Positions 19,994 to 28,478 of a DNA stretch of 64,000 nucleotides are shown in pieces. The notes below the pieces were generated by a model, which saw only the letters and a program-made list of their open reading frames with translations, was not told the DNA's origin and made no database searches. Within the stretch, counting starts at the first letter, position 1; each line of letters opens with the position of its first letter. The position numbers and the translations under genes are program-made. Source of the DNA: Pseudomonas sp. N3-W (GTDB lineage Bacteria; Pseudomonadota; Gammaproteobacteria; Pseudomonadales; Pseudomonadaceae); the NCBI RefSeq assembly GCF_024970185.1, contig NZ_CP103965.1, forward strand, positions 740,001 through 804,000, given 5' to 3'.

Positions 19994-20772
19994 ACGCCCC
20001 GGACCCGCAGTGGCTTTTGCTGGATGTCCCCGGTGCACCCCGGGCGGCTGCGGCGCTGGTCCGGCGATTTGCCCCGGCCAGACGGCTCGGGTTATTCGAC
20101 GGCACCGAGTTGCAGGGACTGAGCGGACAAGGTCCGGTTCTGGTTGAGCTGGGTGCATGCCCGGCACTCGCCGAGTTGTGTCAGCGCGAGCCGCACACCT
20201 GTCAGGGTCTGCTGTTGTTCAGCGAGGTGCCTTCAGCGCGGCTGCTGGAACATCTGCGACGGATGCTGGTGGTCACCTTCGGCCTGCATCATCGTGCCTT
20301 GTTGAGCTACTACAATCCGCACACTGCCAGTTACTTCTTTGACGCCTGCGATGCCGTGGAACTGAGCCGCTGGCTGGGTCCCATCAGTCAGGTCCGCTGG
20401 TTTGGCGGCACCTGGGCCGACCGGGCTCAGGGCAGTCAGTGCTGGCAGCAACTGCTCAACCCCGGTCTGTCGGGCAGCCGGCTCAAGATCGAAGAATCCC
20501 TTACCGGGCGCCAGCGTGAGCGCCTGCAAACCTGCCTGCTGGAACAACATGCCTGGCAGTGGAGCCGTTCCACCGGCACTGATTACCCCAGGCTGTGGTC
20601 CCATCTTCAGGAAGGGCTGGCGCTGGGTTTCAGCGAACGCGCAGTGCTGGACGGCTGGCTGTGGCTACGCTTGCAGTATCCCGATGCAGTGCTGCCGCAG
20701 ACGTTGTCCGGCGCAAGTCAGCAGGAAAAACTTGATCACCTGCGCAGTCGCTGGCAGCGCGATCCCCCTTGA
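19990..20772 (+). CDS. DUF4123 T6SS adaptor protein
   Basis: A 260-residue DUF4123-type protein translationally coupled to vgrG (ATGA overlap). DUF4123 proteins (Tap/TEC) load effectors onto their cognate VgrG and are not themselves secreted. The N-terminal domain (QWLLLDVPGA, VLVELGACPALAELC, HHRALLSYYNPHTASYFF) fits that family. A C-terminal helical region contains LGFSERAVLDGWLWLRLQYP. The expected effector would lie next, but the following gene encodes a lipoprotein esterase. Confidence 0.8.
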   Translation: MNAPDPQWLLLDVPGAPRAAAALVRRFAPARRLGLFDGTELQGLSGQGPVLVELGACPALAELCQREPHTCQGLLLFSEVPSARLLEHLRRMLVVTFGLHHRALLSYYNPHTASYFFDACDAVELSRWLGPISQVRWFGGTWADRAQGSQCWQQLLNPGLSGSRLKIEESLTGRQRERLQTCLLEQHAWQWSRSTGTDYPRLWSHLQEGLALGFSERAVLDGWLWLRLQYPDAVLPQTLSGASQQEKLDHLRSRWQRDPP

Positions 20773-20788
20773 ACGAGGTTGCATCGGC

Positions 20789-21665
20789 ATGACGAGCAAG
20801 ATCCGGCAAATGTTCAAGGTGCTGACAGGAACGGTGGTGTTGGCCGTGATAACCGCGTGCTCCCCCCTCAAAATGCTCAATGCCTTCACCCCCCCAAGGC
20901 AGCTTCGACAGGACCGAAGGCATCGCTTATGGCAGTGATCCCCGGCAGAAGCTCGACGTGTATGTACCACGTCATCGCGTGCCGAACGCCCCGGTGGTGG
21001 TGTTTTTTTATGGCGGCAGCTGGAACAGCGGCTCGCGCAGTGATTACAGCTTTGTCGGCGAAGCCCTGGCGTCCAGGGGCATTGTCGCGGTGCTGGCCGA
21101 TTATCGGTTGTACCCGCAAGTGCGTTATCCGTTGTTCTTGGAGGACGGTGCCCAGGCGGTGGCCTGGACCCATGAACACATCCGCCAGTACGCCGGCGAC
21201 CCGCAACGGCTGTACCTGATGGGGCACAGCTCAGGGGCCTACAACGTGGCGATGCTGGCGCTGGACCCGCAATGGCTCGCAGCGGTGGGCTTGTCGCCTC
21301 ATGATCTGAGAGGCTGGATCGGCCTGGCCGGGCCGTATGACTTCCTGCCGATCAAGAACCCGCAGGTGCGCCCGGTATTTTTCTGGCCGGATTCGCCGCC
21401 GCAATCCCAGCCCATCAACCACGTCAGTCGCGGTGCACCGCCAGCGCTGCTCATCGCCTCCAGGGACGACACGCTGGTCAACCCGACCCGCAACACTGGC
21501 GGGCTCGCACAAAAATTGAGGGCGGCCGGGGTGCCGGTTCAGGACCTGTATTACTCGCGCACCGGCCATGCCACGCTGGTAGCGACGCTGTCACGGCCGA
21601 TGCGCGGTCTGGCGCCGGTGCTGGATCAGGTCGCCGGCTTCGTCAAGACACCGCCGACTCAGTGA
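20789..21665 (+). pseudogene. Lipoprotein alpha/beta-hydrolase, frameshifted at a C7 tract
   Basis: An ATG at 20789 with a GAGG-type ribosome site opens a lipoprotein signal (FKVLTGTVVLAVITACSP). That frame stops near 20938. The hydrolase domain continues one frame over: QGSFDRTEGIAYG, the oxyanion motif FFYGGSW, nucleophile elbow GHSSGA, Asp in SRDDTLV and His in GHATL. Removing one C from the C-tract at 20889-20895 would join both into a 291-residue lipoprotein carboxylesterase (BD-FAE-like). A start at 20880 could give a 261-residue cytoplasmic form without signal peptide. It may be phase-variable, a real mutation or a sequence error. Confidence 0.8.
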
Positions 21666-23008
21666 ACGCTGCCGGCAAACCAGCCGTCGTTCTTGCGCAG
21701 GTACCAGGCGAACGCGCCGAGTGTCAGGCTGCGCAATAACATGAACAGCAGAAACGTTATCCACAGTCCGTGGTTGCCGAAGCCCTTTAGTGCCCAGGCG
21801 AATGGCAGCAACAGGAACATCGTCAACAGCATGGCGTTGCGCATTTCCCGGGCGCGGGTGGCACCAATGAACAACCCGTCCAGCAAGTAACTCCACACGG
21901 CAATCAGCGGCAGGGCGGCGAGGTAGGGCAGGTAGATGAAAGCCGTGTCGCGCACACTCTGGATGTTGGTCTGCATCTCGATGAACAGGTGCCCGGCGAA
22001 CAGAAAGACCACGGCAAAGCCCACACTCACCAGCAACGACCAGCCGCACGCCACCACCAGTGAACGGCGCAACGCCAGCCGGTCCCGGGCGCCGATGGCG
22101 TGACCGCATAAGGCTTCGACGGCGTGGGCCAGGCCATCCAGCGCATGGGCGGTCAGCAGCAGGCCGTTGAGCAGCAGGGCATTGGCGGCGACGGTGGCAT
22201 CCCCCAGTCGTGCGCCTTGCACCGTGATCAGGAAAAACACCGATTGCAGCACAAGGCTGCGAATGAAGATGTCGCGATTGACCGCCAGCAAGGGGCGCCA
22301 GCTCTGCCACAGCGCCAGTGCGGCCCAGGCGATGTGGCCGGGATAAGCGCGCAATGCCTTGCGGGTCAGCCACAGGCCGAGCAGGGCACCGGTCCATTCG
22401 GCGATCACCGACGCCCTGGCCGCGCCGACCACGCCCCAGTCCAGCCCCAGGACAAACCACAGGTTCAGTGCGATGTTCACCAGGTTGGTGCTGAGCAGAA
22501 TCGCCAGCGGGGCCCGGGCGTTCTGAGTGCCGAGGAACCAGCCCACCAGCGCATAGCTGGCCAGGGCAGCGGGCAGGCCGAAGAGTCGGGTGTGAAAGAA
22601 GTCCCGGGTCAACTGATCGAGCTCCGCCGACGGTTGCATGAAATGCAGCGCGACGCCGCTCAGCGGCACGCCCAAGGCGCCGAGGACCACGGACAGTCCC
22701 ATCGCCAATAACAACCCTTGCAGCAAAACCTGCCGCAACGCCGCGCCATCCCCGCGTCCGGCGGCCTGGGCGGCGAACCCGGTGGAGCCCATGCGCAGAA
22801 AACCCATGGCCCAGGCCAGAAACGTATACAGGCTGGCGCCCACCGCTACGGCGCCCAACTGATGGGCATGGGGCAGGTGACCGATGACGGTACTGTCCAC
22901 CAGTGCCACCAGCGGTACGGAAATATTCGACAGAATCATGGGGGCGGCGAGCGCCCAGACCCGACGATGGGTCGGACGGTCGCGCCAGTCGGCAATCAGA
23001 GTGGACAT
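21659..23008 (-). CDS. MATE-family efflux transporter, DinF-like
   Basis: A 449-residue integral membrane protein with 12 predicted helices in two halves, typical of the MATE family; such pumps exchange drugs or metabolites for H+ or Na+. The N terminus has the family pattern VWALAAPMILSNISVPLVAL followed by DSTVIGHL. The second half begins near VFFLITVQGARLGDATVAAN. It resembles the DinF branch by length and sequence. It is convergent with the esterase gene, and their ends overlap by seven bases. Substrate unknown. Confidence 0.9.
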   Translation of the reverse strand: MSTLIADWRDRPTHRRVWALAAPMILSNISVPLVALVDSTVIGHLPHAHQLGAVAVGASLYTFLAWAMGFLRMGSTGFAAQAAGRGDGAALRQVLLQGLLLAMGLSVVLGALGVPLSGVALHFMQPSAELDQLTRDFFHTRLFGLPAALASYALVGWFLGTQNARAPLAILLSTNLVNIALNLWFVLGLDWGVVGAARASVIAEWTGALLGLWLTRKALRAYPGHIAWAALALWQSWRPLLAVNRDIFIRSLVLQSVFFLITVQGARLGDATVAANALLLNGLLLTAHALDGLAHAVEALCGHAIGARDRLALRRSLVVACGWSLLVSVGFAVVFLFAGHLFIEMQTNIQSVRDTAFIYLPYLAALPLIAVWSYLLDGLFIGATRAREMRNAMLLTMFLLLPFAWALKGFGNHGLWITFLLFMLLRSLTLGAFAWYLRKNDGWFAGSVH

Positions 23009-23068
23009 GCAGGCTCCTTGGGGGAGCCGTATTGTAGATGCAGGTTAGCCAAGTGACACAGAACCAAT

Positions 23069-23090
23069 GTGGGAGCGGGCCCGCTCCCAC
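23069..23090. repeat. 22-bp perfect REP palindrome
   Basis: GTGGGAGCGG meets its exact complement with no spacer, between the MATE start and the end of the small membrane gene. It looks like two fused REP half-sites and could act as a terminator for the small gene. Confidence 0.75.
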
Positions 23091-23106
23091 AAGGGGGGCA
23101 GTAGGA

Positions 23107-23400
23107 CTAGTGGATGATCCAGCTCAGCAGCCAAAGCCCCAGGAACAACAAGATAATGCCGGAGATGATCGAGGCGTTCATGAACGCCCGGATCGCCGAC
23201 CATAGCAGCATCAGGCCGATGATCAGAGCGATGATGCTGATGATCGAGGTGTCCATGCCCAGGGTCCTGGCCAAGCCGTCGACAAAGTTGGCCCCTGCGT
23301 GGCTCAAGATGTTGAACAATCCACTGAGGCCATCAACGATAAACCGGATGACAGAGCCGAGTGCCTGGCCGAGCTGTTCGAAAAAACTTTCTACCTGCAT
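23107..23400 (-). CDS. Small conserved membrane protein
   Basis: A 97-residue protein with an amphipathic N-terminal part (FFEQLGQALGSVIRFIVDGL) and two predicted transmembrane helices near the C terminus (ISIIALIIGLMLLWSAI and IISGIILLFLGLWLLSWII). No catalytic motif. I do not recognise a named family; the composition suggests a small inner-membrane protein. It stands alone, flanked by repeat DNA on both sides. Confidence 0.7.
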   Translation of the reverse strand: MQVESFFEQLGQALGSVIRFIVDGLSGLFNILSHAGANFVDGLARTLGMDTSIISIIALIIGLMLLWSAIRAFMNASIISGIILLFLGLWLLSWIIH

Positions 23401-23748
23401 GTGCGCGTCCTGATGAAATAAGTGGCAGGGTTGCCGTGTCCGGGCGTTGGGCCATGGATCGCGGTGCCGAGTTCCCTGATGCCGGCATCCTCTGATTATG
23501 GCGTAAAGATCCCGGCTCCGTTGATGATCTCTGTGAAGGCCTGGCTCGTGTGGCGAGGGGATTTATCGGAACGTCGCACTGCCCCGTACGGCTGCGCAGC
23601 AGTCGCACATCCGTTGCTCGCGGTAGGCCTGACGTGCCGTGATTGCTGGATTTGGGGCCGCTGCGCGACCCAACGGGGATAAATCCCCTCGCCATAACTT
23701 GCCTTCATCCGCCATCCCCCCGAAGCTATATGCCTTCAGGAGAGCCCG
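23401..23748. repeat. Intergenic region with a long inverted repeat of a second class
   Basis: TGGCGAGGGGATTTAT at 23551 pairs with its complement ending at 23695, enclosing about 115 bases with an internal GCTGCGC-type palindrome. This GGCGAGGGGATTTAT class differs from the main REP family. The rest of the 348 bases shows no gene; AGGAG before 23749 serves the next gene. Confidence 0.75.
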
Positions 23749-24051
23749 ATGAACCTTGTTGAACTGACCGAACGCCTGCACGCTATCCGTGACCGCAATG
23801 ACTGGCGGCAATTTCACAGCCCGAAAAACCTGGCCATGGCCGCCAGCGTGGAAATGTCCGAGCTGGTGGAGATTTTCCAGTGGCTGAGCGAGGACCAGTC
23901 GCGGCAATTGCCGGCAGACAAACTGGCGCACGCCGGGCAGGAAGTCGGGGACATTGTGCTTTATCTATTATTGCTGTGCAGCGAGTTGGGGTTGGACATG
24001 AACGAAGTGGTGCGCAGCAAACTCGCGGACAGCGAACGGCGGTTCAGCTGA
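23749..24051 (+). CDS. MazG-like nucleotide pyrophosphohydrolase
   Basis: A 100-residue all-alpha NTP pyrophosphatase of the MazG-like/dCTPase-1 type, which would hydrolyse (d)NTPs to monophosphates and clean the nucleotide pool. The metal-binding helices contain the acidic pattern SVEMSELVEIFQWLSED and the second pair GQEVGDIVLYLLLL. Single-domain length is typical. The TGA shares its A with the ATG of cmoM, so the two are translationally coupled. A GGAGA ribosome site precedes the ATG. Confidence 0.9.
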   Translation: MNLVELTERLHAIRDRNDWRQFHSPKNLAMAASVEMSELVEIFQWLSEDQSRQLPADKLAHAGQEVGDIVLYLLLLCSELGLDMNEVVRSKLADSERRFS

Positions 24052-24800
24052 TGAGCGACCGTCATTTCGATCAGCTGGCGACCCGTTTCGCGGAAAAGAT
24101 CTACGGTGGCGCCAAGGGCGCAATCCGCCTCGCGGTGTTGCAGGCGGATCTGACCGAAACCCTGCCGGACCGCCCGCTGCGAGTGCTGGACATCGGCGCC
24201 GGCCTGGGCCACATGTCGTTGTGGCTGGCTGAGCGCGGGCATGACGTGACCCTGGCCGAGCCCGCCGCACCGATGCTCGAAGGCGCCCGTCAGCGCTTCG
24301 CCGACGCCGGGCAAACCGCGACCTTTATTCAGGCACCGTGGCAGGACCTGCTCGGCCAACTCACCGAACCGTATGACCTGGTGCTTTGCCACGCCGTGCT
24401 GGAATGGCTGGCCGAGCCCCATGCGATCCTGCCAGTGTTGCATCAGTTGACGAAGAAAGACGGCTGGCTGTCCCTGGCGTTCTACAACCGCGATGCGCTG
24501 ATCTACCGCAATCTGCTCAAAGGCCACTTCCGCAAGATGCGCAAGAACGACATGGCCGGTGAGAAACAGAGCCTGACCCCGCAGCAACCTCTGGACCCAC
24601 GGGAGTTGGCGGCGCAACTTGAAGGTCTGTGGCAGGTCGAAACACAAAGTGGCGTTCGGGTTTTTCACGACTACATGCCTGTGGAATTCCAGGCCCGCGC
24701 CGAACTGGTGGACCTGCTGGAAATGGAACTGGCCCACCGTCGCCACCCAAGCTTTGCCGGGCTTGGGCGTTATTTGCACTGGATATGCCGGCCGGTCTGA
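24051..24800 (+). CDS. cmoM: tRNA 5-carboxymethoxyuridine methyltransferase
   Basis: A 249-residue SAM-dependent methyltransferase of the SmtA/CmoM type, which methylates cmo5U34 in tRNA wobble positions. SAM motif I is VLDIGAGLGHMSLWLAERG, followed by the acidic VTLAEPAAPML and the DLVLCHAVLEWL block. The conserved segment LKGHFRKMRKNDMAGEKQSL and the C-terminal GVRVFHDYMP and RYLHWICR match CmoM. The ATG used overlaps the preceding stop by one base. Confidence 0.9.
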   Translation: MSDRHFDQLATRFAEKIYGGAKGAIRLAVLQADLTETLPDRPLRVLDIGAGLGHMSLWLAERGHDVTLAEPAAPMLEGARQRFADAGQTATFIQAPWQDLLGQLTEPYDLVLCHAVLEWLAEPHAILPVLHQLTKKDGWLSLAFYNRDALIYRNLLKGHFRKMRKNDMAGEKQSLTPQQPLDPRELAAQLEGLWQVETQSGVRVFHDYMPVEFQARAELVDLLEMELAHRRHPSFAGLGRYLHWICRPV

Positions 24801-24870
24801 GCGAGTGCCACGCGGTGCAGGAGCTGCCGTCATTGAAAACAGGTAATACCGATGTTGATCGGAGAGCGAA

Positions 24871-25485
24871 ATGAAAGCGCGTTCAGGTTTAGTGTTGATC
24901 TGTCTCGGGCTGGCCGCCTGCGAGGGCAGCAATCCATATATCGCCACCTCCAACCCGTTGCCACCGGCCCCGCCGCAAGCCGCCCACACATTCGATCGCA
25001 GCGCCTACCCGGCGCCGCAGCGGGACTATGGGCGTTACCGCAGTTGGGCCTGGCTCAACGGTCGTTTGCCCCCCGGCAGTGCCTGGGCGGACTCGGCACA
25101 AATCGCCGAAGCTGTCAGCAACGCCCTTGACCAGCGCGGCCTGCGCCCGTTGCATGACAATCGACCGCCCGACCTGCTGGTCAGCGCCGACTTGCACATG
25201 GAAACCCGCTTGCGGCAAGTGCAGGACGACTATGGTTATTACGGTGGCGGATATGGCGGCTATAACCGCTACGGCCAGGGTTATGGCGTCTACAACACAG
25301 TACCGGTCGTGCGCACGTATCAGGAACAGGTTGTGGTGGTGCGGGTCGATCTGTTCGACGCCGGCACCGGTCAGCCGGTCTGGAGTGCCAGCGCCGACAC
25401 CGCCAATCAGGGTGACCAGAGTCAACGGGCCGATGCGATACGCGAGGCGGTGGAAAAGGCCATGTCGGCCTATCCTCCAGGTTGA
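24871..25485 (+). CDS. DUF4136 lipoprotein, first of a pair
   Basis: A 204-residue lipoprotein. Its signal peptide ends in a lipobox (LICLGLAAC), followed by EGSN, so lipidation at Cys17 is expected. The DUF4136 domain has [21 protein letters not shown] and [13 protein letters not shown] Gly/Tyr-rich stretch (residues about 122-145) lies in the middle, and the end has [17 protein letters not shown]. Function unknown. The next gene, 38 bases on, encodes the same domain. Confidence 0.85.
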   Translation: MKARSGLVLICLGLAACEGSNPYIATSNPLPPAPPQAAHTFDRSAYPAPQRDYGRYRSWAWLNGRLPPGSAWADSAQIAEAVSNALDQRGLRPLHDNRPPDLLVSADLHMETRLRQVQDDYGYYGGGYGGYNRYGQGYGVYNTVPVVRTYQEQVVVVRVDLFDAGTGQPVWSASADTANQGDQSQRADAIREAVEKAMSAYPPG

Positions 25486-25523
25486 CATCCTTTGACAGGT
25501 TCATGTCCCCACAGGAGAACATC

Positions 25524-26081
25524 ATGTTCCGCCGCCTTGCTTTACTGGCTGTCGCCACGCTGCTCAGCGCCTGCGCCGCCAACCAGGTCAATCATGACTT
25601 TGACGCCAGCCGCGACTTCGCCGCCTATCGCACCTGGAGCTGGAAAGAGCCCGCGCTGCAATACCGCCCCGATGATCCTCGGATCAAAAGCGACCTGACC
25701 GAACAGCGCATCCGCCAATCCGTGGCCGACCAGCTCGATCAGCGTGGCCTGCGCCCGGCAGCAGCGGGCACCAAGGGCGACGTGAGTGTGCAGACCTACC
25801 TGATCGTCGAGGACCGCCAGCAGCAAGTGACCACCAACTACGGCGGCGGTTGGGGCGGTCCATGGAACGGCTATTGGGGCGCGCCGATGTACAACGAAAC
25901 CCGCAACATCACTTATAAGGTCGCGACTATCCAGATCGACCTGCTCGACGGCAAGGACGGCAAGCTGGTGTGGCGTGGCAGTGACGAGCAGATGCTCAGC
26001 AGCTCGCCGGACCCGACGGACCGAAGCAAGGCTGTGCGCGAGACGGTGGGTCGGATCATGGCGAATTATCCACCGCGCTAA
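25524..26081 (+). CDS. DUF4136 lipoprotein, second of a pair
   Basis: A 185-residue lipoprotein with the signal FRRLALLAVATLLSAC and lipidation expected at Cys17. The DUF4136 domain shares with its neighbour the pattern [21 protein letters not shown] and IQIDLLDGKDGKLVWRGS. A Gly/Trp-rich loop (GGGWGGPWNGYWG) replaces the Gly/Tyr loop of the first copy. ATG at 25524 is preceded by AGGAG and is preferred over an upstream ATG. Probably an old tandem duplication with the preceding gene; function unknown. Confidence 0.85.
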   Translation: MFRRLALLAVATLLSACAANQVNHDFDASRDFAAYRTWSWKEPALQYRPDDPRIKSDLTEQRIRQSVADQLDQRGLRPAAAGTKGDVSVQTYLIVEDRQQQVTTNYGGGWGGPWNGYWGAPMYNETRNITYKVATIQIDLLDGKDGKLVWRGSDEQMLSSSPDPTDRSKAVRETVGRIMANYPPR

Positions 26082-26109
26082 CCCGATCCCACTAACACCA
26101 CAATCCCCC

Positions 26110-26201
26110 CTGTGGGAGTGAGCCTGCTCGCGAAAGCGGAGTGTCAGGCAACATTGAAGTCGACTGAAACTCCCTCTTCGCGAGCAGGCTCGCTCCCACA
26201 G
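26110..26201. repeat. REP doublet (REPIN)
   Basis: Inverted arms GTGGGAGTGAGCCTGCTCGCG and CGCGAGCAGGCTCGCTCCCAC surround a core with CAACATTGAAGTCG. The same core recurs in the doublets at 54.7 and 56.0 kb, so these are copies of one REPIN family. Confidence 0.9.
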
Positions 26202-26312
26202 TTTCTGTGTCGTGTGTGATACCGGGTTGTCAGCAACCCCGCCTACCCTTGTCTACACTGATGCTCATCTATGGAGGTAGCGCTCGGCTCTGCGCCGGCA
26301 AAGGAGTGCGCG

Positions 26313-28316
26313 ATGTCGCCTCGTTCGCAGTTTCGTGGTCCCGCCCGGCAACGAGGGGCCATCGGGTTGTTGGCGGCAATGACCCTCAGCCTGGCGCTGG
26401 TGTTGATGTTGCTGGTGGTAGATACCGGCCGGCTCTATCTGGAACAGCGCAAATTGCAGCGGGTAGTGGACAACGCCGCACTGGAAGCGGTCAGTCGTGG
26501 CGGCAATTGCCTGTCGGGCCTGACGGCGGCCAGTTACGCCGGCCAAAGCGCCACCCGCAATGGCTTCACCGTCGATGCCAACGACACCCTCGTCACCACC
26601 TGCGGCACCATGGTCACAGCGGCGGCCACCGGGTTGCGCACGTTCACCGTGGACGGCACCCAGGCGGCCGCCGTCAAAGTGGTCGCCACCCGCACCCTCA
26701 CCACCAGTTTTGCCGGCGGGGTGCAGGCGCTGTTTTCCGGGGCGCCGGTCAGCCTCAATACCACACTCAATGCCTCGGCGGTGGCGGCTCAGCCGCAACC
26801 GACGATTGCCCAACTGAACATTCGCAGCAACCTCGTCACCATCAGTACTGCCCAGTCGAACATCCTCAATCCACTGTTTTCCGGATTGCTGGGTGGCAAT
26901 GTCAACGTGACGGCACTGGGTTGGAGCGGCTTGCTCAACACCAACATCAATCTGCTCGGCTACCTCAACCAACTGGCGATCAACCTCAATGTGGCGGCGG
27001 GCAATTACACACAATTGCTCAACACCCAGGTCACCGTCACGCAGCTGATCCAGGCGGCGGCGACTGTGGTCTCGCTCAACGGCGCGACGGCCGATGTGAT
27101 GACCGCATTGGGCAACCTGCAACTGGCAGCGATCAACACCGTGCCGCTCACGCTGGGGCAGATTTTGCAGCTGCAAACCGGCACCACCGCGGCGGGGCTT
27201 GATGCCAATCTGCAGTTGCTGCAACTGATCCAGGCCGTGGTGCAACTGGCCAACAGTAAAAGTGCGGTGGCGGCGACCTTGCCGATCAGCGTACTGGGCC
27301 TGGCCAACGTCACGGTGCGGGTTAAGGTGATCGAGCCACCGCAGTTTTCCGCTATCGGTAATCCGGCGCTGGCGGTGCTCAACCCGACGGGGCCGAATCA
27401 GATTTATGTGCGTACCGCCCAAATACGCACGATGCTGTCGATCAATTTACCGGTGCTGACCGGGGTGACAGGGCTGGCCAACGCGGTATTGGGGTTAGTG
27501 GGTTCATTGACCCCGACACTCAACGCGCTGCTTAGCCTGAATCTGGTCGCTACTCTTAACTCCGTAGGTTGTCTGCTCGGTGCCGGCTGCCAGCAACTCG
27601 ACCCGCTGCTGCTGCCATCCCCCGAAATCGACATCAGCCTGGATGCTGGCGGTGCCATCAGTTACGTCACCGCTTACAGCTGCCCGGTGGGCGGGACCAG
27701 CGGCACTAAAAGCCTGACCGCCCATACCGTCACCTCCATTGCCGACATCAAACTGGGCAAGATCGACCCCACCGCAGCGTTTTCATCCAGCGCCGAGCCG
27801 ACGGTCACGCCACTGGCGCTGATCGATCTTGGGACTGTGACCTGCCACAAAATCCTGGGTCTGGGCAGCTGTGACGAGTCGACTCATGTACCGTTTGCCG
27901 CTGGCGGCATCGCGATCATGGTCAACACCAGCGTCGGGCAAAACACCCAGGACCTGGTGTTTTCCAGCACCACACCGTTTGCAACGCCACCGAACCTGCT
28001 ACTGCCACCGAGCGTGATATCCGCCGTGCCCACCACCAATATCGTCAACAGCCTTGCCAATACCTTGGCAGGCATCAACCTGATCGTTTATCAACCGGTA
28101 GGCAGCAACCCGCTGGGCAGCATTGTCGCGGGCGTTGGTACGTTGATCAGCAGTGTCACCAGTCTGCTGGTACCGGTGATCACCAACCTGCTAAGCCCGC
28201 TACTCGACCCATTGCTCAACAATTTGCTGAGCAGTCTGGGCATCAACCTGATGGACGTCGATGTCGGCGCCAACATGACCTGCGGGCAGACCGGCGTGGC
28301 CTATCTGGTGAACTAG
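26313..28316 (+). CDS. tadG: Tad pilus pseudopilin-like protein TadG
   Basis: A 667-residue TadG-like protein of the Flp pilus system. After a basic start (SPRSQFRGPARQRGAI) comes the TadE/G N-terminal helix (GLLAAMTLSLALVLMLLVVD), then the typical TGRLYLEQRKLQRVVDNAAL. The remaining 600 residues are rich in Leu, Asn, Thr and Val with short quasi-repeats (such as LLNTNINLLGYLNQLAINLN). There is a Cys-containing region near YSCPVGGTSG and a C-terminal Leu-rich part. It is probably exported and membrane-anchored. ATG 26313 is chosen because an upstream in-frame ATG adds a poor N terminus. It is convergent with the kinase gene. Confidence 0.85.
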   Translation: MSPRSQFRGPARQRGAIGLLAAMTLSLALVLMLLVVDTGRLYLEQRKLQRVVDNAALEAVSRGGNCLSGLTAASYAGQSATRNGFTVDANDTLVTTCGTMVTAAATGLRTFTVDGTQAAAVKVVATRTLTTSFAGGVQALFSGAPVSLNTTLNASAVAAQPQPTIAQLNIRSNLVTISTAQSNILNPLFSGLLGGNVNVTALGWSGLLNTNINLLGYLNQLAINLNVAAGNYTQLLNTQVTVTQLIQAAATVVSLNGATADVMTALGNLQLAAINTVPLTLGQILQLQTGTTAAGLDANLQLLQLIQAVVQLANSKSAVAATLPISVLGLANVTVRVKVIEPPQFSAIGNPALAVLNPTGPNQIYVRTAQIRTMLSINLPVLTGVTGLANAVLGLVGSLTPTLNALLSLNLVATLNSVGCLLGAGCQQLDPLLLPSPEIDISLDAGGAISYVTAYSCPVGGTSGTKSLTAHTVTSIADIKLGKIDPTAAFSSSAEPTVTPLALIDLGTVTCHKILGLGSCDESTHVPFAAGGIAIMVNTSVGQNTQDLVFSSTTPFATPPNLLLPPSVISAVPTTNIVNSLANTLAGINLIVYQPVGSNPLGSIVAGVGTLISSVTSLLVPVITNLLSPLLDPLLNNLLSSLGINLMDVDVGANMTCGQTGVAYLVN

Positions 28317-28351
28317 TGATCCGCGCAACCTTGATCGCGCTCAAAAAACCT

Positions 28352-28478
28352 GTGGCGAGGGAGCTTGCTCCCGCTGGGGCGCGAAGCGGCCCCGACAAGG
28401 TCATTACGATTTTTCAGCGTTGGCGTTGTCGATTTCAGGGCCGCTACGCAGTCCAGCGGGAGCAAGCTCCCTCGCCAC
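28352..28478. repeat. REP doublet overlapping the kinase 3' end
   Basis: GTGGCGAGGGAGCTTGCTCCCGC at 28352 is inverted at 28456-28478, enclosing about 80 bases. This is the GTGGCGAGGGAGCTTGCTCC class, also seen at 53.3 kb. The last 24 codons and the stop of the histidine kinase gene lie inside it. Confidence 0.9.

Noticed and set aside
28316..28404. Terminator between tadG and the kinase gene
   Set aside because: The hairpin here is a REP doublet arm and lies partly inside the kinase coding frame; no U-run is seen.
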